A stretch of DNA of 54,236 nucleotides from contig JACQGL010000247.1 in NCBI GenBank assembly GCA_016199525.1, positions 1 to 54,236 on the forward strand, in the 5' to 3' direction. The DNA is from Armatimonadota bacterium. Lineage in GTDB: Bacteria > Armatimonadota > SYMT01 > JACQGL01. The notes under the pieces were generated by a model. It had not been told where the DNA came from. It saw only the letters and a list, made by a program, of their open reading frames with translations, and did no database searches. The position numbers and the translations under genes were made by a program. This document shows positions 16,005 to 25,397 of the stretch, one piece after another; the stretch's first letter is position 1, and each line of letters begins with the position of its first letter.

Positions 16005-19000
16005 TCATTGGAAGAGCCGCTGGAGCCACTCCCGCCACCAGGGAGGGCGCACGGGGGCGGGCGGCTGATCCGCGGGAGCGGGAGGCTGCCAGGGAGCGAA
16101 CGCCGCACGGAACAGCTCCCGCGCCACGGGCGCGCAGGTACTGCCGCCGGTGGCCCCGCGGCCCACGTCCTCCACCAGGACGGCGATCGCCAGCGTTTTC
16201 GGCTGCACATCCCGGTCGTTGCGGGCGAAGCCTACGAACCAGGCGTGGCGGCCCTTCACGCGGCGTCGCCGGCCGCGGGAATCACGGCTTTCCTTCTCGA
16301 ACTCTGCGGTGCCCGTCTTGCCGCCCACGACAACGCCGGGCAAGGCCAGGGAGCCGCCCGGATGGAAGGCTCCGTAGGCGGTTCCCGAGGGATCGTTCAC
16401 CACGGCGAGCATCCCTTCCCGCACCCGCCTGGCGATCTCATCGGGAAATGGCCGGTAGGGGCGCTCGTCCGGGGCGCCGTAAACCCCGGCGGGGCGAGAC
16501 CGCTCCCCGCTCATGAGCGTGGTATTGAGCCAGTACGGGCGGGCCGCAGGCGCGCTTTCACCGAACGCGGGCACAGCCATGCCGATGGCGCCCGCCACCA
16601 TCGCCATCTCTAAAGGCGATACGCTCACCACGACCTGCCCGAATCCGGCTTCCGGCAAGAAGTCGGCAAGTCGATCCGGCGCGGGCAGCTGCCCCAGTTC
16701 CGCCTGGCGAAGCGTCTCCCGTAGACGGTCTACCCCCGTCGCCGCGGCCAGCGTGGCGAAGAAGACGTTGCAGCTGCGCGTGAGCGCCTGACCGTAATCA
16801 CTGCCCAGGGAGAGGCTGCCATGGGCAGCGCCACCATAGCAGGAAATCCGCCGCGCCGGGCGCTGATAGCGCCGGCCGCGATACTCCCAGCGGATGGGCG
16901 AGGTGTTGTGGCCCGCGCAGGTGACCGTCCCCTCGGGCAGCGCAGGGAGCGCCGCCGCCAGGGTGAGAATCTTGAATGTCGAGCCGGGAGGGTAGCGCGC
17001 CTCCCGATCGAGTGCTTTGTTGGTAAGGATTCCGGTGCGCCGATGCTCCTTAAGGTAGCGCCGCATGCGGGAGACGGACAGCTCGTTCGGATCAAAAGAA
17101 GGGCTGGTCGCGGCAGCGAGGACACGCCCGGTATCCGCTTCCAGCAGCACCACCGCGCCTCCCGTTCCGGACGAGGTGAGCGCTGCCTGGCGGAGCAGCT
17201 GGCGCGCCTGTCGCTGCAGCGCCGCATCGATCGTGGTTTCCAGATCCGCCGGCCGCGGCTTACGCGCGAACGGGTTCAGCCGCGTGCGAAACAGGTACGG
17301 CAGCTCCGCGTCCCGGTAGCCGCGCAGGAGGGAGTCGCAGGCGGTCTCAATACTGCCTTCACGGGGGGCGTACTGGCCGCCTGTAGTCCAGCCCACCAGT
17401 TGAGCGGCCAGCTCTCCCAGGGGGTAGGCGCGCAGACCCCTGGCCGCCAGCCGCCGCAGGCGCGGCTCAAAGTCGGGGTTGCTCTCCCTGATGCGGGCGT
17501 AGTCATCGGGACCGGGGTTGGAGACCGCCAGCAGCTCGCCATCCGCGCTGTAGAGGCGACCCCGCGGCAGGCCACGGACGAACGCCTCCAGGTAGGGATT
17601 ACGGAAGAGGATGATCTCCTTGTCCTGTCCCATAGCGCGAGCGCGCCGGACGAGAATCGCGTCTCCGAATACCGGAGGGGCGAGGAGCGCCAGGCCGCCG
17701 AGCGGTACCAGGTAGAGGGCGAGCAGCGGTTTTCCCAGCCGCCGCACGCCGCGCTCCACCTCCGGAGTGGCTTCCCCCGGATCGAAGACGGTGGCGTTCC
17801 CACGGGAAAGGTTCAGCAGCGCCCCCAGCGCGATGGCGCACGCCAGGGCGTTGCTTGTCCCCGTGCTGATAAATGGCAGGTTGATCCCCGAAAACGGAAA
17901 CGCCCGCACCATCGCGCCGCAGATCCAGACCACTTGAAGCAAGATGAGGAGCGTCAAGCTCAAGGCGAGCAGGCGGGCACGATCGGTGCTTGCTGCGCGC
18001 GCGATGCTCAACCCACGGGCGGCCAGAAGCGCGAACAGGAACAGGACCGCCGCTCCCACCCAGAGGCCGTGGCGGGCGACCAGCCCCGCGAACGCCGCAT
18101 CCGTGGCCGCTTCCGGCAGCTGGCGCGCCACCCCGGTCTCGGCAGGCATCCCCAACCACCCCCCGCCCGTAATGGCCCACAGGATCCGCACCTGGTGGTC
18201 GCCGTTGAGGAACCCGGTATCCCACGGGTTCCACCACATCATCAGCCGGTTGGTGAGGGTGCCGCCGCCGCCCTTCAGGGTAGGCAGCACTGCCAGCAGA
18301 GCGCCGAGCAATACCAGCGCCGCCGGGGTCGGCCAGCGGCCGGTAGCGGCGTACAGGCAGATGATCGCCAGGCCGTAGATGATTACCGCGGGGCCGTAAT
18401 CGCGGAAGGCAAAGAAGAACAGGCAGTAGAGCGCTACCACCGCCAGCAAGATGCTAAGGGTGACGGCGTGCTCGATGGTCAGCAAACTCAGCGGCCAGCG
18501 GCGCCCCAGGGGCTGGCGCAGGTTGCGCAGAATCTTGCTGTTGCGGCCCAGGTAGTCGGCCAGGAAGAACGCCACCGCCAGGCGCACGAACTCGCTGGGC
18601 GTGAACGTCCAGCCGCCCAACAGGGGCGCCTGGATAATCGCCCCGGACAGCCCCGCCGGCCGACCTCGCACGAGCAGCCACAGGATCAGCACGACCATCA
18701 GCAGCCCCAGGCCGAGCAGGAAGGGGATCGACTCGTAGTAGGGCACCGCCCCCGCAATCCGCCACCAGAGGCGCTCCTCCACCCAGTAACTCAGCCGCCG
18801 GTAGAGGGGTGTCAGACCCACGACGGCGCCCACAGTTCCCAGGGCAACCAGTCCGGCGCGCAGATACGGCCCCAGCGAACCGCCCGGCGCTCCCGCACGG
18901 AAAAGCCCCGCGTGGTAGACGGCGCCCATGATCAGCAGGACCGTGAGGATCGGCAGGATGAGGGGATCGCCGCGGAAGTGGATCAGGCGGAACAGGAGGT

Positions 19001-19223
19001 GAACGGCAAGCGCCGCGGCGAGCAGCAGTCCCAGCGGCGTGGCAACCGGAAGGAACGCGGCACGGAAATCCGTACGTGGGGCGGCGGCGGCCACGCAGCC
19101 CAGGAAGGCCAGCGGCAGCGTGCCAAGCCAGAGGCGGAACTCGAGGGCGCGCGGATCCGCCACGCCCGCAAGCCGACTACCGCGCCCTGCCGCACCGGCT
19201 CGCTGCGCCTGAACCAGAGTCAT
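16005..19223 (-). CDS. fused RodA/FtsW glycosyltransferase and class B penicillin-binding protein
   Basis: One 1072-residue frame joins two enzymes that normally work as partners. Residues about 20-520 hold many membrane helices with SEDS motifs, including QAPLLGGWTFTPSEFVRLAV, ALVLLGALLAVLPTLKGGG and GINLPFISTGTSNALA. Residues about 545-1040 form a class B PBP. Its dimerisation region is followed by a transpeptidase with Ser748-x-x-Lys751 (PPGSTFK), Ser817-Cys-Asn819 and the KTG triad at Lys969 (GGKTGTAEF). All catalytic residues are intact. SEDS proteins polymerise lipid II and the PBP cross-links it, so the fusion fixes a 1:1 ratio. The ATG at 19223 lacks a clear ribosome binding site. A strong promoter lies about 60 bases upstream. 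Confidence 0.93.
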   Translation of the reverse strand: MTLVQAQRAGAAGRGSRLAGVADPRALEFRLWLGTLPLAFLGCVAAAAPRTDFRAAFLPVATPLGLLLAAALAVHLLFRLIHFRGDPLILPILTVLLIMGAVYHAGLFRAGAPGGSLGPYLRAGLVALGTVGAVVGLTPLYRRLSYWVEERLWWRIAGAVPYYESIPFLLGLGLLMVVLILWLLVRGRPAGLSGAIIQAPLLGGWTFTPSEFVRLAVAFFLADYLGRNSKILRNLRQPLGRRWPLSLLTIEHAVTLSILLAVVALYCLFFFAFRDYGPAVIIYGLAIICLYAATGRWPTPAALVLLGALLAVLPTLKGGGGTLTNRLMMWWNPWDTGFLNGDHQVRILWAITGGGWLGMPAETGVARQLPEAATDAAFAGLVARHGLWVGAAVLFLFALLAARGLSIARAASTDRARLLALSLTLLILLQVVWICGAMVRAFPFSGINLPFISTGTSNALACAIALGALLNLSRGNATVFDPGEATPEVERGVRRLGKPLLALYLVPLGGLALLAPPVFGDAILVRRARAMGQDKEIILFRNPYLEAFVRGLPRGRLYSADGELLAVSNPGPDDYARIRESNPDFEPRLRRLAARGLRAYPLGELAAQLVGWTTGGQYAPREGSIETACDSLLRGYRDAELPYLFRTRLNPFARKPRPADLETTIDAALQRQARQLLRQAALTSSGTGGAVVLLEADTGRVLAAATSPSFDPNELSVSRMRRYLKEHRRTGILTNKALDREARYPPGSTFKILTLAAALPALPEGTVTCAGHNTSPIRWEYRGRRYQRPARRISCYGGAAHGSLSLGSDYGQALTRSCNVFFATLAAATGVDRLRETLRQAELGQLPAPDRLADFLPEAGFGQVVVSVSPLEMAMVAGAIGMAVPAFGESAPAARPYWLNTTLMSGERSRPAGVYGAPDERPYRPFPDEIARRVREGMLAVVNDPSGTAYGAFHPGGSLALPGVVVGGKTGTAEFEKESRDSRGRRRRVKGRHAWFVGFARNDRDVQPKTLAIAVLVEDVGRGATGGSTCAPVARELFRAAFAPWQPPAPADQPPAPVRPPWWREWLQRLFQ

Positions 19224-19542
19224 AAGGTTGGGGGTAAGTGGGCCTTGCGCCTGTGGGCCCCACACGCTCGGGGGCCGGCGCACATTATAGCAGCGCGCCG
19301 GGGTCCTGTCCAAAAGAGCCGTGCGCACGTTGGCACGTTGAAACGTTGGCAGATTCACGCATTAGCGCGTGCCAGCGTAGAAACATCCCAATGTGGCAAC
19401 GATCTTCTGATGACCGGCCGTTGATGTCGGCTGGTTCGACTGGAGAAGCGCCGCACCGAAGTACAGCACACGTGAAGGGTATAAGCCCGGTAACTATTAA
19501 CGGGCTGCCAGCGCCAGTCAGGTGGCTGGCACTCGCCCTCGC
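19224..19542. other. intergenic region holding the rodA-pbp promoter
   Basis: The rightmost end of the RodA-PBP gene's leader and its promoter lie at 19224-19312. The rest separates it from the CRTAC1 gene upstream. Near 19500-19535 the minus strand can fold TGCCAGC against GCTGGCA, a possible weak terminator for the CRTAC1 gene without a good U run. Confidence 0.45.
19284..19312 (-). promoter_or_regulatory. near-consensus sigma70 promoter of the RodA-PBP/FHA operon
   Basis: On the minus strand TGGACA (19307-19312) is followed after exactly 17 bases by a perfect TATAAT (19284-19289). The start would fall near 19277. It gives a leader of about 54 bases that can fold GGCCCC against GGGGCC. This is one of the best promoter matches in the window. 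Confidence 0.75.
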
Positions 19543-21285
19543 TTACCGCCCCGCAAACGGCCGCTCCTCGTACTGCGAAGCGCCCTCGGTAACCACGACC
19601 GTCCGCCCCGCGGGCACGTTCTCGAACCGCTGCCGCTCCCCGCCGGGCCACTCGATCTCCAGGAGTTCTACCGCGTCCGCCGCGCCCAGGCCGAAGTGGG
19701 CGGTCGCGTCGCTGTGAGAGCAGTAGCTCGTGCCGCTGCGGATGTGGCGCATCATCCGTCGGCCGTGGACAGTGGCATAAACCTTTGCGCCGTATCCCGA
19801 GCGGTTGCTCTTCCGGCCGATCAGGCGCACGGCGAGCGCCCGGCTCTGCGAGCCGCCGTCGTTCCGGTACAGGCGCGCAGGGCCGCCATTCAGCGATACG
19901 AGGATGTCCAGGTCGCCATCGTTGTCCACGTCCCCACAGGCGGCGCCACGGGCCACCATCTCCTCGCGCAACCCCGTCGCGAGGCCCACCTCTGTGAACG
20001 AGGCATTCCCCTGGTTGAGGAACAGCAGCGGCCGCTCCCGATAGGTGACGCGCTCCTCAATGAGCTGCACCTGCGGCTTCACGTGCCCGGTGGCGACGAA
20101 GATGTCCTGCGCGCCGTCGTTATTGCCGTCGAAGAAGAAAACGCCAAACGCCAGGAAGATCTGGCTGACGCGGCCCACTTCCGAGCGGGGCGCCAGGTCG
20201 GTGAAGTAGATCCCCTGGCCGTCGTTGCGGTAAAGGGAGAGCTGCTCGTTGGAGAAGTTGCCGATCACCAGGGCCTCACGGTTATCCGGGCCGATGGGCG
20301 CCGCGTCGATACCCATCGCGCCGCGCGGCACCCCCTCCGGCGAGTAGGCAATGCCCGCCGACGTGGCGGTGTCCTCGAACCGCCGGCCGCCCGGCGACTG
20401 CGGGTCGGCCACGTTGTGGAGCAGCTGGTTGGGCTGCGTGTCGTGGGCCACAGCCAGATCGGGCCAGCCATCCAGGTCCACGTCGCACGTTGCTACGCCG
20501 AGCGCCTTTCCCGAGGGATGGTAGACGCCGCACGCCTCCGTGACATCCTGGAAGTGCCCGTTGCCCAGGTTGCGGTAGAGCCGGTTCGTCTCGCCCGGGA
20601 ACGGCTGGGGCGTGTTATAGGTCCGCTCGCTGCCGATGAATTCAGGAAACTGCTTCCCAGGGCTCGGATCCCAGACCACATAGTGGCAGACAAACAGGTC
20701 CAGGTGCCCGTCGCGGTCATAATCGAGCCAGGCGGCGCTCATGCTCCAGCCCGGAGAAGCGACGCCCGCTGCATCAGTGACGTCTGTAAAGGTGCCGTTC
20801 CCGCGGTTGTGGAACAGACGGCAGTTCCCGTAGGCGGTGACGAACAGGTCGGGATAGCCGTCGTTGTCGTAATCCCCCACGGCGCAGCCCATGCCGTAGA
20901 GCGACACGGCCAGCCCCGCGGCAGCGGTGACGTCCTCGAAGGTCCCATCGCCGCGGTTGCGGTAGAGCGCCAGAGTGGGGCGCGCCCGGCCGTGCCCGGA
21001 CCAGTCCTGACCGTTCACGAGGAGGGCGTCCAGGTGGCCGTCGCCGTCGTAATCGAACAGCGCGCAGCCGGACCCCATCGTTTCTGGCATTCGGTACTCC
21101 CCGAATGCACCGGTATGGTGGACGAAGTGGATGCCGGATGCGGCGGCGACCTCCGTAAACCGGAACGGAAGCGTGCTCCCGGCGGGGGGATCCAGGGGGC
21201 GCGCCGCTGACCGGCGGCATCCGGCGAGGCCCACAGTCGCAATCAGGATCGCCAGGCAGAGGCTGCTACGCCAGATGGAAACCAT
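19543..21285 (-). CDS. CRTAC1-type lipoprotein with FG-GAP repeats and ASPIC/UnbV domain
   Basis: The 580-residue protein has a lipoprotein signal ending in GLAGC (Cys23). It then has a beta-propeller of FG-GAP/VCBS repeats with six calcium-type loops: DYDGDGHLD, DYDNDGYPD, DYDRDGHLD, DVDLDGWPD, DGNNDGAQD and DVDNDGDLD. The C-terminal ASPIC/UnbV domain carries GYGAKVYA and AHFGLGAADAVELLEIEWPGG-like sequence. Such proteins are secreted and often membrane-anchored; their function is poorly known. The gene starts 14 bases after the five-haem TPR cytochrome gene and is surely co-transcribed. That pairing suggests an extracytoplasmic complex, perhaps a calcium-stabilised partner of the cytochrome. 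The role is inferred. Confidence 0.9.
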   Translation of the reverse strand: MVSIWRSSLCLAILIATVGLAGCRRSAARPLDPPAGSTLPFRFTEVAAASGIHFVHHTGAFGEYRMPETMGSGCALFDYDGDGHLDALLVNGQDWSGHGRARPTLALYRNRGDGTFEDVTAAAGLAVSLYGMGCAVGDYDNDGYPDLFVTAYGNCRLFHNRGNGTFTDVTDAAGVASPGWSMSAAWLDYDRDGHLDLFVCHYVVWDPSPGKQFPEFIGSERTYNTPQPFPGETNRLYRNLGNGHFQDVTEACGVYHPSGKALGVATCDVDLDGWPDLAVAHDTQPNQLLHNVADPQSPGGRRFEDTATSAGIAYSPEGVPRGAMGIDAAPIGPDNREALVIGNFSNEQLSLYRNDGQGIYFTDLAPRSEVGRVSQIFLAFGVFFFDGNNDGAQDIFVATGHVKPQVQLIEERVTYRERPLLFLNQGNASFTEVGLATGLREEMVARGAACGDVDNDGDLDILVSLNGGPARLYRNDGGSQSRALAVRLIGRKSNRSGYGAKVYATVHGRRMMRHIRSGTSYCSHSDATAHFGLGAADAVELLEIEWPGGERQRFENVPAGRTVVVTEGASQYEERPFAGR

Positions 21286-21299
21286 TAAGGTAATCCAGT

Positions 21300-24200
21300 T
21301 CAGTTATGCTCGTGTACCAGTAGCGACTCGCGGTTCTCATAGGGGTCCACTTCTCGTCGCCGTCCGGCGATGTGGGTAGTAGTGGGATCGACCTTGAACC
21401 GTTCGAAGGCGCGGCGGTAACGATCGCTCAGCTCGCGGTACTCGCGGATTGTTTGATCCATAGCGGCCACAAATCGGGCACGCTCGGCGGGGAACCAGAT
21501 TTTGGCGGCGCGCGCCTCCTTCAGACGCGTAGTGCGGGTTGCCAGTCCCCCATAGCAGCGCATCAGGTTGTAGTGGGCGGGGACATGCTCGGGATCGATG
21601 GCCAGCGCCTGTTGCAGGACCTCCCGCGCCTCCTCGAACCGCTCCGCGTCCACCAGCAACTGCCCCAGATCCGAAAGGATGTTCCGATCCGTAGGGAAGG
21701 CCTCGCGGGCCTGTTCCAGGTAGCGGATGGCATCTGCGTAGCGGCCTGCCTTCCGCAGGGCGAGGGCGTAGAAGTAGTTCGCCTTGCCCAATCCCGGCCG
21801 TTGCGCCACCGCGTAGCCCAGGTGCTTCAGGGCCGCGGGAATGTCCCCGTCCTCCAGGAACGCCCGCCCCAGGTGGACATAGCCGTCCACGTACTCCGGC
21901 CGCGCCCGGGTGACGTTTGTAAACGCGCGCTCCGCTCCCTGGAAATCGCGCTGCAGAAGCAGGCCGATGCCGTAGTCGTTCCAGCGCTCCCAGTCTTCGC
22001 GGCGCACCTGTTCCCTGGGCTGGGGACGGAACACGAATGCCGATCCCACGCGCAGTACGACCGGCTGCTTCGTTTCCGCCATCACGATAATGGGCAGGTT
22101 CGGCACGCGCTTGATCTTCCCCGAGACCTTGCTCGTATCACCGTCAAAGATGAACTTGCGGTCGTCGAAGTGCACGCTGTAGGAGCCGCCCTGTGTCGGA
22201 TCGGGCCGACCCGCATAGGCGAACTGGGTGTAGAACCAGCTGAACTTCCGGTAGTTGACCTTCGCGCTGAGCGTGATCCGGTCCCCGCAGTCCTTCGGCA
22301 CGTGGAGCCGGTAGTGGACGACGTCCGCCGCCCCCGGCGGGATAGCGCGGGCGTAGAGCACGGCGCGGGCGGAAGCGGCGTTCCGCTTGTCGATCACGTT
22401 CCCGTGCGCGTCCAGCAGCCGGGTGCGGTAGAAGTGGGCGCCGGGGTCCACGGGGCCGTGGCCGCCGTCTTGCGTCTTGCCGCTCCAGAGCAGCACCCGT
22501 CCCCGGCTATCCACCGCCTTCATCTCCACCCAGACATCGAATGCGTCCATCGTGCCGCCGGGGAACACGTGACCCACCCCGCGGGTGCGGACCACCACGT
22601 CGATGCTCACCGTCTCTCCCCTGCGGACCAGGGGATCGACCCTGTCAATGGGCGCCGATAGTTCGTGCGGGCGGGAGATGCCTGTTCCGGAGGCGATGGA
22701 TCCCTCACCCGGGGCTATCGCTTGCGCCTCCAGCATCGACCCAGTGGACGATCCCGCGGACGATCCCGAATGCGGCTGGGTCTCGCCACCCCCTCCCTGG
22801 CGGCGGAGGGCGAAGATGTCGATGCTCAATACGTTGTTAGTGAGCATCTTCTTCGCGGCCTCTAACTGCTCAGGGTGGTCGTTGACGAACGGCAGCGCCG
22901 TGTTGGCCGCCGGGAACCGGTGCGAGTGGACGAAGCCGTGCAGGTTGCCCCGGTCGTTGCTTTTCACCAGCGGCATGTGGCAGTCTACGCACTTTTTGAA
23001 CTTGTCGGGGTAGTAGAAGGCGCGCACACCCTGGCCGGACACACCGCTCTGCTGCCAGGCGTCGTACTCATCGAAGCCCCGCACCCAGCGGTAGTGGTTG
23101 AACGGCTTGTCCAGGTGTACCTTGTGGCAGCCGCTGCAGAACTCCGCCGTGGCCTGCGTGTGGAACGGTTTCAGGAACAGGTTGCGGTGTGGCCCCGGAT
23201 CCAGAACGGTAAGGGCGTTATGGGCCCACTTGATGAACGGACTGGGGCTGATGGCGTAACGGTGCAGGACAGGATACTCCAGCACCAGCCCCGCCTGGCC
23301 CATCGTGTCGGATACGTGAACGGCGGCGTGGCACATATTGCAGCCCAGGCCAGCGGTCAGGCGCTTTCGCACCCGCTCGTCCGTTTCGGCCTGCTGCATC
23401 TGGGTCACGATTGGCGTGTCCCAGTTGCCGGTCAGGAACACCGCCGGATCGTGGCAGCCCGCGCACCATTTGGAGCCTTCCACGGAGGGCTTGCCGGGGG
23501 TTCCCTGCACCTCCTGCATATACTCGATCGACTTCCGGTAGAACTGGTTGTTAAAGGACGAGAAGTGGTGCGCCGACTCGTTCCACTGCCGGACAATGTC
23601 CGGATGGCACCCCGCCTCCCCGCACGAGAGCGAGCTTTCCTCGGTGAAGAACTCCTCCGGCATCAGGCGATTCCCAACCGTACGGATGGAGGAGGGGAAG
23701 AAGCGGTTCCGCGCTTTGCCACCCGCCTCCTCAAACGCGTCCAGGGGCGGCAGGAGCGGGTTGCGGATGACGGCGCGGCTGTTAGCGCCCGCAAAGCCGA
23801 GCAAGAAAAAGCCGGGGATCACCAGCGCGCCTAGCTGCCAGAAGACGCGCGTCCGGGACCACCACCGCGCCTCCGGGGCTCGGACGGCGACCGCCGCGCG
23901 CAGGTAAAGACCCGCCGCACCCAGCGAAACCAGGCAGGCGATGATGTGCGTCCGGAGCAATCCCAGCAGGGGTCTCGTGGCGCCGGTGTAGGCGAGGAGG
24001 AGACCGGAGCCGATGCCAATCGCCCCCGCCAGCGTCGCCAGGATCAACCAGCGCCGCATCGGCGGCGGGCGGCTCTCCAGCGCGCGCACCACATAGCGCA
24101 GCCCCACCACCAGCGCAAGCAGCGCGAAACCGAGCCCTGCCAGCAGGTGATAGGCCACATTGAGGAGGTAGAAGAGGGTGGCGGCGTTGCTGACGAACAG

Positions 24201-24320
24201 GTAGGCGCTGTTGAGCAGCAACAACGCGAACGCCGTCACGCTTAAACGGAGAACCAGGCGGCGGGGCCCTGCCCCCGCGCGCTGCGATTCGTTCCGGTAT
24301 GCAGTTGTGCTCAACTTCAT
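21300..24320 (-). CDS. membrane-anchored multihaem cytochrome c with TPR domain
   Basis: The 1006-residue protein starts with about five membrane helices (residues 25-180). A cytochrome domain follows with haem sites at 233-239 (CGEAGCH, an unusual CX4CH), 286-290 (CAGCH), 327-331 (CNMCH), 395-399 (CSGCH) and 444-448 (CVDCHMP), five in all. A beta-rich part lies at about 560-760, and at least four TPR units at about 770-930 (for example ALKHLGYAVAQRPGLGKANY). A Ser/Gly-rich linker (about 508-525) joins the parts. The layout resembles cytochrome c554-like proteins; substrate and partners are unknown. It heads a two-gene operon with the CRTAC1 lipoprotein. The membrane part could exchange electrons with quinol, but no haem b ligands are proven. 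Confidence 0.88.
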   Translation of the reverse strand: MKLSTTAYRNESQRAGAGPRRLVLRLSVTAFALLLLNSAYLFVSNAATLFYLLNVAYHLLAGLGFALLALVVGLRYVVRALESRPPPMRRWLILATLAGAIGIGSGLLLAYTGATRPLLGLLRTHIIACLVSLGAAGLYLRAAVAVRAPEARWWSRTRVFWQLGALVIPGFFLLGFAGANSRAVIRNPLLPPLDAFEEAGGKARNRFFPSSIRTVGNRLMPEEFFTEESSLSCGEAGCHPDIVRQWNESAHHFSSFNNQFYRKSIEYMQEVQGTPGKPSVEGSKWCAGCHDPAVFLTGNWDTPIVTQMQQAETDERVRKRLTAGLGCNMCHAAVHVSDTMGQAGLVLEYPVLHRYAISPSPFIKWAHNALTVLDPGPHRNLFLKPFHTQATAEFCSGCHKVHLDKPFNHYRWVRGFDEYDAWQQSGVSGQGVRAFYYPDKFKKCVDCHMPLVKSNDRGNLHGFVHSHRFPAANTALPFVNDHPEQLEAAKKMLTNNVLSIDIFALRRQGGGGETQPHSGSSAGSSTGSMLEAQAIAPGEGSIASGTGISRPHELSAPIDRVDPLVRRGETVSIDVVVRTRGVGHVFPGGTMDAFDVWVEMKAVDSRGRVLLWSGKTQDGGHGPVDPGAHFYRTRLLDAHGNVIDKRNAASARAVLYARAIPPGAADVVHYRLHVPKDCGDRITLSAKVNYRKFSWFYTQFAYAGRPDPTQGGSYSVHFDDRKFIFDGDTSKVSGKIKRVPNLPIIVMAETKQPVVLRVGSAFVFRPQPREQVRREDWERWNDYGIGLLLQRDFQGAERAFTNVTRARPEYVDGYVHLGRAFLEDGDIPAALKHLGYAVAQRPGLGKANYFYALALRKAGRYADAIRYLEQAREAFPTDRNILSDLGQLLVDAERFEEAREVLQQALAIDPEHVPAHYNLMRCYGGLATRTTRLKEARAAKIWFPAERARFVAAMDQTIREYRELSDRYRRAFERFKVDPTTTHIAGRRREVDPYENRESLLVHEHN

Positions 24321-24431
24321 TCCCCCGCTGATAGGCCAGGCATCTCGGATGCGGGAGTTCCTCGTTCCTTTTTACAAGTCTACGTTCCACCCCAATCGGA
24401 GGGTTCCTGCGCCGCCTTTTCCGGCGCTCTC

Positions 24432-25397
24432 TTATGCGGGGCCGAGGTGGTCGCGCCATTCGGCGGCCAGACGGCGGCCCAGGTCCGCCATCTGCGCCCG
24501 CTCGGCATCGGTAAGCGGCTTGAGGGCCTGCGCCCACGCGATATTCTGGAGCAGTTCGTCGCGCGTTCCCATCCCGATCACCGCGGTGGTGATGTGGGGG
24601 AGGCTTTGGGCGTAGCGGTAGGCCAGTGGCATGTGCTCGGCAGGGAGCCAGGCTCCTGTTCCCTTTATGCCCCCGAAGACCTTCATCCCCACCAAGCCAA
24701 CCTTCTTGCGGGCGGCGACGGGCCAGACGCGGTTCTCGAAGTTGTAGGTGAACTGATCTACGAAGTTCACCACGTTCATCATCACGTCAATGTCGAATCG
24801 CTCCAGCACTTCCAGGAAGCGCCGGGGCCGGTTGTGCCCGCTGACGCCGATGAACCGTGTCAGGCCCATCTCCCGCGCCTTCTCCAGAGCGGCGAAGGCG
24901 CCCTTCGGTCCAATCACCGTCTCGTAGTCCAGGTCACCCAGGCTGTGGACGTAGACAAGGTCTGCATGGTCCGTCTTCAGCTCCTTCAGGTTCTGCTCCA
25001 GCAGCTGCAGCGTCTCGTCGTACGTGCTCCGGAAGCACTTCGTAACCAGGAAAACTTTCTTGCGGCGAGCATTGAGAACCTCCCCGAGCATCACTTGCGC
25101 CTGGCCATAGTTCATGAAGCGGGGAGCGGTGTCCATATAGGTCACGCCCCGGTCGATCGCTTCGTTCAGGATGGCAATCCCCTCCGACAGGCTCCGACGC
25201 AAACCCAGGGGCGCGGTGCCGTACCCCAGGATGGGTACCCGGACCCCCGTCTTGCCAAGTTCCCGCATCGGCAGCTGGCCGGGCTCGCCTGCCCGCGGCG
25301 CCAGGTCTGCGGCGCGCGTCTCCTCGCCGAGCGTGACTGCCAGGGCGCTGGTCGCGGCACCCTGAAGCAAGGTACGGCGGCTGATGCTCTCACACAT
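24432..25397 (-). CDS. Tat-exported aldo/keto reductase
   Basis: The 321-residue protein begins with a twin-arginine signal (SRRTLLQGAA) and an Ala-rich core, so it should be exported folded. The aldo/keto reductase barrel has its catalytic tetrad in place: Asp89, Tyr97, Lys120 and His151 (MDTAPRFMNYG, FLVTK, VYVHS). It ends with AVIGMGTRDELLQNIAWAQ, the usual cofactor-side helix. Most family members use NADPH in the cytoplasm. Tat-tagged members are common in Planctomycetes and relatives, and some may not be catalytic in the usual sense. Start: ATG after GGGGGG at a 6-base distance. It is divergent from the FGGY kinase gene. Confidence 0.88.
   Translation of the reverse strand: MCESISRRTLLQGAATSALAVTLGEETRAADLAPRAGEPGQLPMRELGKTGVRVPILGYGTAPLGLRRSLSEGIAILNEAIDRGVTYMDTAPRFMNYGQAQVMLGEVLNARRKKVFLVTKCFRSTYDETLQLLEQNLKELKTDHADLVYVHSLGDLDYETVIGPKGAFAALEKAREMGLTRFIGVSGHNRPRRFLEVLERFDIDVMMNVVNFVDQFTYNFENRVWPVAARKKVGLVGMKVFGGIKGTGAWLPAEHMPLAYRYAQSLPHITTAVIGMGTRDELLQNIAWAQALKPLTDAERAQMADLGRRLAAEWRDHLGPA

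Noticed and set aside
16821-19424. An 867-codon open frame on the plus strand opposite the RodA-PBP gene.
   Set aside because: It has no recognisable domain and is rich in Arg/Gln/Pro, as expected for the complement of a GC-rich gene. The minus-strand product has complete SEDS and PBP motifs.
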